Assembly: GCA_945901065.1 (NCBI GenBank)
Contig: CAMDKI010000004.1
Span: 267,830-331,829 of the forward strand
Source: Chitinophaga pinensis
GTDB taxonomy: Bacteria; Bacteroidota; Bacteroidia; Chitinophagales; CAIOSU01
Length of the DNA stretch: 64,000 nt
Direction: 5' to 3'
The translations under genes and the position numbers were made by a program. A model generated the notes under the pieces. The model saw nothing but the letters and a program-made list of their open reading frames with translations. It was not told where the DNA came from and did not search any database. Below are positions 26,148 to 35,100 of the stretch, in pieces (the first letter of the stretch is position 1; every line of letters starts with the position of its first letter).

Positions 26148-26795
26148 ATGAAATATCAATATCTAGTTAAAGGTGTCCTATTGTCGCTATTGCTTCTCAT
26201 GGCATTTGTCCCTAAAGCGAAAGCGCAAGAAACAGAAAAGCAGCTAATTCAGCTATCTGGCTTGGTGCTTACCAGCGATAGCCTAATTGGCATACCTTAT
26301 ACCACAGTTATCGTAAAAGGTACTGGCCGAGGTACAATAAGTAACGCTCAGGGATTTTTCTCCATTGTGGCTGCGCAAGGTGATGTGTTAGTGTTTAGCT
26401 CCATTGGATTTAAGTTGGGGTATTACAAAATTAGCGATACGCTGGCTGAGAAGCGTTATTCTATCGTGCAACTGCTTACTATGGATACGGTGTTTTTGCC
26501 AGAAACAATGGTTTACCCTTGGCCTACTAAAGAGCAGTTTCGCGAAGCATTTCTATCTTTGAATATACCTGCTGACGATTTGGAAGTTGCTAAGCGTAAT
26601 TTAGATAAGCAACGAATGATGGAATTGGGCGAAACCCTAGCCTATGACCCTACGGAAACAGCGCAGCTTTACCTTCGAAGCGAGGCACAGAAGTTTTACT
26701 ATGCCGGACAAGCACCGCCTATGAATATATTCAACCCAATAGCTTGGGCTAAGTTTGTACAAGCTTGGAAAAATGGCGACTTTAAGAAAAGGTAA
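26148..26795 (+). CDS. Secreted protein with carboxypeptidase-regulatory-like domain
   Basis: A 215-residue exported protein with a signal peptide ending AKAQ. Residues about 35-110 form a CarboxypepD_reg-like beta-sandwich (LSGLVLTSDSLIGIPYTTVIVKGTGRGTISNAQGFFSI), the plug-preceding domain found at the N-terminus of TonB-dependent transporters and related proteins. The remaining 100 residues are helical, with no barrel and no plug. The likely location is the periplasm or outer membrane inner face; function unknown. The adjacent gene converges with a five-base gap. Confidence 0.82.
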   Translation: MKYQYLVKGVLLSLLLLMAFVPKAKAQETEKQLIQLSGLVLTSDSLIGIPYTTVIVKGTGRGTISNAQGFFSIVAAQGDVLVFSSIGFKLGYYKISDTLAEKRYSIVQLLTMDTVFLPETMVYPWPTKEQFREAFLSLNIPADDLEVAKRNLDKQRMMELGETLAYDPTETAQLYLRSEAQKFYYAGQAPPMNIFNPIAWAKFVQAWKNGDFKKR

Positions 26796-26800
26796 TAACC

Positions 26801-28294
26801 TTACTTGTGATCCAAGAGTAACTTGTGGGCTGCTATAATACCGCTTAGAGTAGCTCCAGGTATTCCTTGTCCCGGGTAAGTGCTATCGCCGCAGATGTAT
26901 GCCCCATTGCCATCCAATCGTGCATCCTTCATCTGCCATGGCTTTATGGTTTTATATTGTGGGTATCCGCCTACAAAACCATATTTGCGGTGCAGCCAAT
27001 CTTGCCAAGCCTTTGGGTCGGCGCTAAAACTATAAAGTAAATCTTTGCGCTTAAAAAATCCATGTACTGTTAATACTTCCATAATGGCATCTTCCACAGT
27101 TTTTTTGTCGAAGCTGAGACTTTTTTCGGGGTCGGGTACGTGCGTACTTACTGACGCTACCGCCGCACCTGATGGTGCCCTACCTAAATCATCGGGATGG
27201 CTAAGGCTAACAAAAATACTGGTAGAACCAATTAAAGGCAACGGCTTGTTAAGGTGTACTTGATGATGTAAACATGGGAAGCTTTTTGTTCGGTTAAAGG
27301 CTATTCCCATTTGGAAGGCACTGTTCAACTTTGGGCTTTCCATTATGTAGCTGTTATGCTTAGTTTTGAGCTTGTTATCACACCAAAGGTCTACCGTGTT
27401 GTTTAGCGGTATAGCCGATACTACATGTTTGCAGGTAAAGCTGTGAGAATTGGTATCAACCCGGTAGCCATTTAGTTCAGGGGTTATAAGCTCCACCTTT
27501 TGCCTTGACCTGTAATCACTGCCGTTTGCTAATAAATACTCCACCAGCAGTTTTGGCAGTTCAATCATACCTCCTTTTAGGTAATAGTTTCCATAGTTGG
27601 TGTAGCAAAGTGCGGCGCTGCCAAAAAGCTGGTTTACCTCTTGGTGGGTGTTTTGGGCAGTTATCATTAGTTGAGCATCAATAAACTGCACAAATGGTTG
27701 GTTACTTATTAATCCATACTCATTCAACCAATCTTCAATAGTGCCAAATGCATAGGGTAGACTTTTAAATTGCGAGAGCGATACATTGCGCGCCGATTGT
27801 AACAAATCTTTTAAGGACGAAGGTGGAAAGGCAAGTTGTTTAATGGAGTTGCTCCAAACCAATTGACTAACTTCAAATGCCTTTTCCCAAAAAGGTCGCT
27901 GTCCTTTTATACCAAAGACCCGCTCAGCCTCATTAATCCATTGCTCTAAATTGTGGTACCTATTTATGGTTTGCCCATTCAAATGCACCTGCATAGGCAA
28001 TTGCAGCTTATCGGCGAGTATTTGTAACCCAAGCTGCTGTAACAGGTATTGCAAGGGCATTTTATCATCTAAACCCACCAAGGTAGTTGCGCCGCTTTCA
28101 AACCAATAGCCTTGTCGGTAATAACTACTTGAGCAACCGCCAGGTAAGTAGTTGGCTTCGAGTACCAATACTTTTTGACCTTGTTTTGTTAGTAGTGAAG
28201 CAGCGCTTAGTCCGGCCATACCACTGCCAATAACCACGGTATCAAAGTTTAAATCTAAGGCACCTTTGCGCAATAACGGTTTAATGTTTTCCAT
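26801..28294 (-). CDS. FAD-dependent oxidoreductase, CrtI/phytoene-desaturase-like
   Basis: A 497-residue flavoprotein with the N-terminal dinucleotide fold VVIGSGMAGLSAASLL...EANYLPGGCSSS and the C-terminal substrate-gating motif TYPGQGIPGATLSGIIAA, as in phytoene desaturases, carotenoid isomerases and retinol saturases. The reaction could be desaturation or isomerisation of a polyene; the precise substrate is unclear. I chose the ATG at 28294 over the TTG at 28309. It is divergent from folE with 64 bases between, and this pairing recalls light-induced carotenoid/pterin gene groups, which is inference. Confidence 0.87.
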   Translation of the reverse strand: MENIKPLLRKGALDLNFDTVVIGSGMAGLSAASLLTKQGQKVLVLEANYLPGGCSSSYYRQGYWFESGATTLVGLDDKMPLQYLLQQLGLQILADKLQLPMQVHLNGQTINRYHNLEQWINEAERVFGIKGQRPFWEKAFEVSQLVWSNSIKQLAFPPSSLKDLLQSARNVSLSQFKSLPYAFGTIEDWLNEYGLISNQPFVQFIDAQLMITAQNTHQEVNQLFGSAALCYTNYGNYYLKGGMIELPKLLVEYLLANGSDYRSRQKVELITPELNGYRVDTNSHSFTCKHVVSAIPLNNTVDLWCDNKLKTKHNSYIMESPKLNSAFQMGIAFNRTKSFPCLHHQVHLNKPLPLIGSTSIFVSLSHPDDLGRAPSGAAVASVSTHVPDPEKSLSFDKKTVEDAIMEVLTVHGFFKRKDLLYSFSADPKAWQDWLHRKYGFVGGYPQYKTIKPWQMKDARLDGNGAYICGDSTYPGQGIPGATLSGIIAAHKLLLDHK

Positions 28295-28358
28295 TGAAAG
28301 GCTAAACAAAATACTAAAAGCATTGTTCTACCTACCGAATTAACATTAAAAAAACTCA

Positions 28359-29081
28359 ATGGATATTTTTATAGAGGCAAGCTTGGGTAATAATAGTTGC
28401 TCAACCAATAGCTACGTATCCCCATCTAAAAAGAATGAAATAGTGGAGGAATTTGGCGATATGCACATTGGCACTTCGGCAAACACCCCTTTGCGCCCAG
28501 ATGCTTTTGATAAAAGTGACGAGCAAAAGATAGTAGAAATTGAAGGCCATTTTAGGAAGATAATGGAAGTAATGGGCCTTGATCTTAATGATGATAGCTT
28601 GAGCGGGACACCACACAGGGTAGCTAAAATGTATGTGCAGGAAATTTTTAGTGGGCTTAACCCTGCCAATAAACCAGACATAAAACTTTTCGACAATAAA
28701 TACAAGTATAATGAAATGTTGGTTGAGAAAGGGATAACCTTCTACTCAAACTGCGAGCATCATTTTGTGCCTATTATTGGTAAAGCTCATGTAGCGTACA
28801 TTTCATCGGGCAAGGTTATTGGACTTTCGAAATTAAACCGTATTGTGCAATACTATGCTAAGAGGCCACAAGTTCAAGAACGGTTAACAGTGCAAATTGC
28901 CGAAGAATTAAAGCGTGTATTGCAAACTGATGATGTTGCAGTATTGATTGATGCGCAGCACTTGTGTGTATCGTCTCGCGGAGTGCAGGATATTAACAGC
29001 AGCACGGTAACTAGCTATTATGGTGGTAAATTCAAAAACGAGTTTACACGCCAAGAATTTATAAAATATGTAGAGCTATAA
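28359..29081 (+). CDS. folE: GTP cyclohydrolase I
   Basis: A 240-residue FolE enzyme that converts GTP to dihydroneopterin triphosphate, the first step of folate or pterin synthesis. Zinc ligands are visible at Cys132 (NCEHHFVP) and Cys203 (HLCVSSRG). The catalytic core starts at about residue 60 (IEGHFRKIMEVMG), preceded by an N-terminal extension with the segment MHIGTSANTPLRPDAF. An SDR gene starts one base after the stop, so the two are one operon, and the SDR may act on the pterin. Confidence 0.97.
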   Translation: MDIFIEASLGNNSCSTNSYVSPSKKNEIVEEFGDMHIGTSANTPLRPDAFDKSDEQKIVEIEGHFRKIMEVMGLDLNDDSLSGTPHRVAKMYVQEIFSGLNPANKPDIKLFDNKYKYNEMLVEKGITFYSNCEHHFVPIIGKAHVAYISSGKVIGLSKLNRIVQYYAKRPQVQERLTVQIAEELKRVLQTDDVAVLIDAQHLCVSSRGVQDINSSTVTSYYGGKFKNEFTRQEFIKYVEL

Positions 29082-29082
29082 C

Positions 29083-29787
29083 ATGGCAAACTTTGTAGTG
29101 GTAGGTGGTTCAAGTGGTGTTGGTCTTTCGTTAGCGTTACGACTGGTAAAAGACAATAACAGGGTATGGGTGCTTTCTAGAAACACCAATGAGCAATTGG
29201 AGGTGAAGGGTATTGAACATATACAATGGGATGCGGCTACCGAAGAATTTCCAATAGATAGATTACCTAGCGAAATTCAGGGATTAACATACTGCCCAGG
29301 CAGTATTACTCTTAAACCTTTCCACGGGCTGAAACAAGCTGATTTTCAAAAAGACTTAGATATTAATTTGTTTGGTGCAATAAAAGCTACTCAGGCGTTA
29401 TTGCCTGCTCTTAAGCGTGCTAATGGTTCATCGGTGGTGCTGTTTAGTACCGTTGCAGCGCGCATGGGTATGCCTTTTCATTCATCTATAGCTGCGGCTA
29501 AAGGTGCCATTGAAGGTCTTTCGGTATCGTTGGCGGCAGAGTTAGCTCCATCTAACATTAGGGTAAATGTTATAGCGCCATCATTAACAAATACTGCCTT
29601 AGCCAGCCGTTTACTGTCGACGCCTGAGAAGGTGGAAGCAGGTGGTAAACGCCACCCGTTAGGCAGGGTAGGAGAACCTGAAGATATCAGTGCTATGGCT
29701 GCGTTTCTGCTAGGTGCTGAAAGTTCTTGGATTACAGGTCAAATATTGTCCGTTGATGGTGGTATGAGCCACATAAATAGAGGCTAA
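29083..29787 (+). CDS. SDR-family protein lacking the catalytic Tyr
   Basis: A 234-residue short-chain dehydrogenase/reductase fold. The cofactor motif is VVGGSSGVGLSL and the catalytic Ser is in VVLFSTVAA. The usual YxxxK is replaced by IAAAK (MPFHSSIAAAKGAIEGLS), so the Lys is kept but the Tyr is Ile. The C-terminus WITGQILSVDGGMS is typical. It resembles a known-looking subfamily that shares this replacement, so the change is probably conserved and not damage. It is directly downstream of folE, so a pterin-linked role is possible. Confidence 0.85.
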   Translation: MANFVVVGGSSGVGLSLALRLVKDNNRVWVLSRNTNEQLEVKGIEHIQWDAATEEFPIDRLPSEIQGLTYCPGSITLKPFHGLKQADFQKDLDINLFGAIKATQALLPALKRANGSSVVLFSTVAARMGMPFHSSIAAAKGAIEGLSVSLAAELAPSNIRVNVIAPSLTNTALASRLLSTPEKVEAGGKRHPLGRVGEPEDISAMAAFLLGAESSWITGQILSVDGGMSHINRG

Positions 29788-29788
29788 G

Positions 29789-32122
29789 TTAGAACGGATA
29801 GCCAATAGCGATATTGAATATCAAGTTGTCTTTTCTCCAAACTTTATCTCTCCAGCGCATTTCGTCGAATGCCCAACGATCGCCATCTGGCAAAGATGGT
29901 TTGTGGATGGGTATAGATACATCAAGCCTTATAACTACAAATGTAAAATCGAGCCTTAGCCCATAACCTGTGCCAATGGCAAACTCTTTATAAAAGTCTT
30001 TTGAGAACTTGGCTCCTGGCCTTTGTGGGTCATCTTTTAGAAGCCATATATTGCCAATATCTGCGAATACGGCTCCTTTAATGAACTTGTAAATGGTGTG
30101 CCTAAACTCGGAGGTCCACTCTAACTTTATGTCGCCCGTTTGATCGGGATATGAGCTAGTGGTATTGCTACCATCATAAGACCCAGGTCCTAGTGTACGG
30201 AAACGATATGCCCGCATGCCTGTTGACCCTCCGCTGAAAAATTGCTTTGTATAAGGGGTTATATCAATATTGCCGTAAGCTACAGCTATACCCCCTATTA
30301 CGCGATTTATCCATTGCTTTTTGGCGTGAATAATATTATAATATCGGGTGTCGGTTTCAATCCTAAAATACTGTGCAATAGGCACCCCGGTAATGTCAAT
30401 TTGTGTTTCCTTATTTTTACTAATTGCTTTGCCTATTGCATTGAATACATTTCCAGCAAGTTGCACATCGCCATTAAAGTACCAGTAGTTTTTCAAAGGG
30501 CGTTTTGGATCAGGGTTGTAGAAGCTGTAAATGTGCTGGAAGCCCAAAATAAATACATCCTCAAAAGTGCTACGCAAAACAGGGTTTTCAGATAATATAA
30601 CATTAAAGGCATCGGAGGTATTCAAGGTGCGCACGCGCTGCACGTACAACGGCGAAAACTGGTGGTGATGCTCTGAGTTTCTCCTCCAATCGTAAGTTAT
30701 ATTGGCACCGAAAGAGTTAAGAGAGAAAAACTCGTAGCGGCTTTGGTAGCCATCCGAAAGGCTAAACTTGGTGCGAGGGGTGTATTGTACATCCTTATTA
30801 TACTGTTTCCAAGGCACCAAAAACCTTGGTAAGGTTAGTTCCCACTTGCCATTAAGTTGAATGGTATTAATGAAGCTAGCGTTCTTTTTTCCCAACTGTG
30901 TTTCTATACCACCCGAAAGTGTCAAGCTCATTTGATCGGCACCTTTAAAAATATTGCGATTGACATAGCTAACTGATGCAAACGTACCTAAAAAGTTAGT
31001 AGTAGTAGTACTGGCATTTAGTTCCGCAGTAATGGTTTGTGTATTGCCAGGCGTCATATATATGTACGCATCCAATGAGTCGGGGCCTACCTTCTCGTAT
31101 CTGATGTTCACAAACTTAAACACTCCCAAATCGAGCATTTTACTTACAGAATAGTTGTGCCGTGTTTGCGAGAAACGCTCTCCGGGTATGGTAAGTAGGT
31201 TTCTACCGACGGTTGTGACCCGAATATACTTCTTTACATTTGGGTATATGAAAATGAACTTTCTAAATTTGGAGGTATCGCCTGTAAGCCCTTGATTGGG
31301 CCTATCAATAGAGTAACCAGGATATATAGTAACGTTACGAAAGTAAAACTGATGGTGCTTTTCGTTAGTATCGGGGTTCTCAATGTTAAAATATACATCT
31401 ACCTGCTGGTTACCTACAGTAGTGTCAATATAATAGTAAATGTATTCTGGGCTAAAGGAATAGTAGCCTGAGTCTCTTACTAGGGTGGCTATGGTATTCC
31501 GGTCGTTATCTAGCTTCGAAAGTTTATACAACTTGCCAGATTCCGTATGTAATAAATCTTGGTTGTTGTATATTATCTTATTTATGTAATCGGCACTATC
31601 AGCAGGTAAGTTCACATTCCGAACCCTATGCCTTCCGTTTGATGCCATAGTGTAGGTAACGCTAATAGCATTTACCTCGTTGTTGTTTATTTCATACGTA
31701 ATGGTAGAACCAAAGTATCCCTGCTCTCTTAGGAATTTCTCCATCAGTAGTTTACTTCTTTTTACATCACTGGTATTGAGATAAACAGGAGGTTCGCCAA
31801 TCTTGTTTTTCAAGAAATTCCGTAATCCTTTTTTTGCCACCTCATTACCGTTATCATCCAATTTGGTCTTTGGGTCTTTAGTGCGTTGATATATCCATAA
31901 GCGAGTGCGGAAAAGCCCAAGAAATTTCTTGTTACCCTGTGGTTGTATATTAGCCTTTATCTCACCTGCTGTTCGTCTAGGTTTATGCACCATTTCTGGG
32001 TTCAAGTATTTCAACTCAGCCCCCACGTAAAGCTTCTTACCCTCGGGTATTAGCTTAGTAGCCGTGCAGCCCCACGCCAGTATTGTTGTTATCAATAAGG
32101 TTAGGTAATGCCTACGGTTCAT
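29789..32122 (-). CDS. tamL: TamL, Omp85-family outer membrane lipoprotein
   Basis: A 777-residue outer-membrane protein of the BamA/TamA family. Its N-terminus is a lipoprotein signal (LAWGC, then TATKLIPEGKKLY), the hallmark of the Bacteroidota TamL variant in which TamA is lipidated. POTRA-like segments occupy the first half, and from about residue 370 alternating strands form the barrel, ending in KDNLIFNIAIGYPF. The partner tamB is immediately upstream with a four-base overlap, so the two form one translational unit that assists envelope or outer-membrane assembly. Confidence 0.92.
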   Translation of the reverse strand: MNRRHYLTLLITTILAWGCTATKLIPEGKKLYVGAELKYLNPEMVHKPRRTAGEIKANIQPQGNKKFLGLFRTRLWIYQRTKDPKTKLDDNGNEVAKKGLRNFLKNKIGEPPVYLNTSDVKRSKLLMEKFLREQGYFGSTITYEINNNEVNAISVTYTMASNGRHRVRNVNLPADSADYINKIIYNNQDLLHTESGKLYKLSKLDNDRNTIATLVRDSGYYSFSPEYIYYYIDTTVGNQQVDVYFNIENPDTNEKHHQFYFRNVTIYPGYSIDRPNQGLTGDTSKFRKFIFIYPNVKKYIRVTTVGRNLLTIPGERFSQTRHNYSVSKMLDLGVFKFVNIRYEKVGPDSLDAYIYMTPGNTQTITAELNASTTTTNFLGTFASVSYVNRNIFKGADQMSLTLSGGIETQLGKKNASFINTIQLNGKWELTLPRFLVPWKQYNKDVQYTPRTKFSLSDGYQSRYEFFSLNSFGANITYDWRRNSEHHHQFSPLYVQRVRTLNTSDAFNVILSENPVLRSTFEDVFILGFQHIYSFYNPDPKRPLKNYWYFNGDVQLAGNVFNAIGKAISKNKETQIDITGVPIAQYFRIETDTRYYNIIHAKKQWINRVIGGIAVAYGNIDITPYTKQFFSGGSTGMRAYRFRTLGPGSYDGSNTTSSYPDQTGDIKLEWTSEFRHTIYKFIKGAVFADIGNIWLLKDDPQRPGAKFSKDFYKEFAIGTGYGLRLDFTFVVIRLDVSIPIHKPSLPDGDRWAFDEMRWRDKVWRKDNLIFNIAIGYPF

Positions 32123-35100
32123 TCTTGCTCTTTGGTTTTTGGGGCTATGGTTGGTATACTATCATTTGGAATAGTGTCGTTTGGCAGCACTGGTAATGGT
32201 ACTTCCAAAGGCATATTTTCTCGCTCTTCAACTTTTTTTCTTTTTCTAAAACTATGTTGAAAGGTGAGGCCCACGCCAGTGCGGTTCACGTTGTTTTGGT
32301 ACAAAAGGTTATAGTCCGATGTATTGAAAATTTTTACCCGATACTTCCCGTTTTCGGTAAGTTTATACTCTAACACAAAGTTTCCTGCCCATTGCGTAAA
32401 GCCACTTCCTTGATTGGCGTTTCCGGTATTACTTTCCAAATTCACATCGCCACCAGCTTTTAACTCCAATCGGTTATCAAACAGACCTTTGCTAACACTT
32501 ACCCCTAACTCAGTAACCGTATTATTGGCATCAGTTGCAGAATAGCCTTCGTAAGAACTGGCATCAATGTTCACCGAAAAGTCTTTTACTTTACTTGTAA
32601 ATCGACTCAATTGTTGGTTTACCAGTCCACTTACACTTTTTAGAGCGGTATTTACTCCGGGTATTCCTCCAGCCGCACTAGTGCTGCCACTCGAAATAAA
32701 GCTATTCATCAGTAATATGGCAAATACTTGGGTGTTTATTTCGTTTTGGTCTTGGCGCATTTGTTGCAATCGGCGGCTAGCAATGCTGCTTATACCCGAT
32801 TCGTTTGGCAATCTAATGTCGAAAGAAATGATGGGACTAGAAAGTACCCCTCGCATAGTCAGTACCACTTCTACATTGCTTGGCTTTTTGGCATCCGATT
32901 GTTCTTGAGGGGTGAGCGTTGTGGCTTGGTCTCCAATTAAAGCAAAGGTACTTATCTTGGTAGCGTAGATAGCATTAATACTTAATCGTGCATCCATTGG
33001 ATCGCCACTAAGGTCAATTCGGCTGCCTTTTTCAATAATGAATTTACGTTTTAAGAAAGCCTGGGTCATACGATAGCTTCCGCTTACTACATCCAATCCG
33101 CCAATTATGGAGATATTACCATTGGCGGGTATGTTTACAGCAAGGTTTCCTTCAGCAACTAAGTCAAGTTGGTCGCCGGTCCCGGCATCAACAACAACAA
33201 CAAAGTAGGCATCATCGGTTACTTCTAGGTTCAAAGTTAAATCGATGGGCAGTGAAGTAACACTATATCTTTTCTGGGTCACTAAGGTATCGCCGGAATT
33301 GGGGTTATGGTATATTACATAAGCTGCATCTTGTATACCTTCTTCAAGGGTTAATGGCGAAACTGTAAGGTTAGTACCTTTTTTCGTTGAAGTGGCCACG
33401 TCGAGTATAGGCAGCGCAGGCGTTCCAGTAATGCGGGCATCAACGCTCAATATTAAAGTGCCATAAAACAGTTCGCGTATATCGCGTTTTGTATTCAAGA
33501 ACTGGAAACCGTTGGTTTTGAAACGGAGATTGAACTGGAAATCTTTAAAATAATCGTGTGTTATGTTGCCATCCAAGGTCGCTAAATCGCCCCTTGCATC
33601 TTTTAATTGCAGACTGTTCAGCGTAATCTGGCTACTTGTAAAATTAACATCGTGGTTGGGTATTTGAAACTGGGTGCCAGCAAAGAGTACAAAGGTCTTG
33701 ACACCATTAAACCCAACGTGACCGTTTATTTCTGGTTTGCTATAAGTACCTCTTATTGTTGCTTCAGCATTTATTGATCCTTCACTATCCTTCACGAAAT
33801 CTTTTAGGAACGGGTCGAATATTTTAAGGTCGATTTTGGTGATATTGAAACCAGCATTGATTTCTTGTGTATTCGTGTTTATTTTACCCAGTAGTGTCAT
33901 ATCATTGGCCCCCGAAAGAACAATGCCCACATCAATATTCGGCCCTGATCTTGAACCATTAATGCTCATGTCGCCTACCGAACTTTCATTGATTTCGATG
34001 TCCTTTATTTTAATGTCGGAGACAAAATCAAGGCTTTGTTTGACGTCGTAAACGGTTGCTGCACCATTTATCGTACCTCCAAAATCTAATCCCTCATAAG
34101 AAACCAACTCGGATAGCTCGCCCAACGGGAAGTTGTTGAACGAAATTTGCAATGGATTTTTACCATTGGTTGTATCAGGGGTATTAAACAGAAAACGTTT
34201 TTCACCGTTCTCGAAACCAAACTTTTCAAAGTTCAACCCTTTAGGAGCAACTATCAATTTATTGCCCGCTAAACTGGTCCACGTTTCGCCATTAAGTATG
34301 AGCGGTCTATCAAATGAAAACCAATATTCGTCGTCGTTTTGTTGCATGTAGCCGCCCATTTTTAAACGGTAAAACGAGGTGTCAGCATCATATATATTCA
34401 ATCCATATCGCAAGCTATCATTACGAAAGAATGTGAACAGCCTTGTATGCGGTATGTCAATTTCTTCGCCATAGGTAAGGCTATCAACCATTACCATAGC
34501 TCCAAATAATTTACCGCGACCACCTGTGCGCAAGGTAACTTTGTTGATTGATAGACTATCGTACCTAACTTCAGGAATAATGGCGGTAATAATCAAATCG
34601 CCTTTTTCATTGTCAAACCTGCCCGTAATAGATGCTGTATCCAAAATCAATCCTGGGGCTAAAACATCTATTAGCGGCTGTGGCTTGCTTATGGTTAGCA
34701 GCATATCAAACTGCTGTGGTGTTTTTACCTTATAGGGATTAATAATACTGTCGCCTACATTATCAACATAGCTGGCTATGAAGGCTTGCAATTCGGTCGG
34801 TAGGGCTTCTAGGTTGTAGCGTCCTGCTATAAATCCGTTTATAACAGGCGAACTTATTTGTATTGTTTTGCCAGTGTCGTTGGCGTAGGCCTCTACCACA
34901 AAACTATCCATCATAAATACGTCAACGCTATCATTAATTTTAATGTCCAAAAGTGCTGCCTTGCCATCCACGTCTATTGAGCTGAGTCCTTTAAGGTCTG
35001 CATCCATTTGCATACTAATGCCTATTGGAGTAGCAGTAATATTTAGCTTGTGCAAGTTTATAGTATCTAACGATGCTATGAAGGATAACTGGGTATTGGC

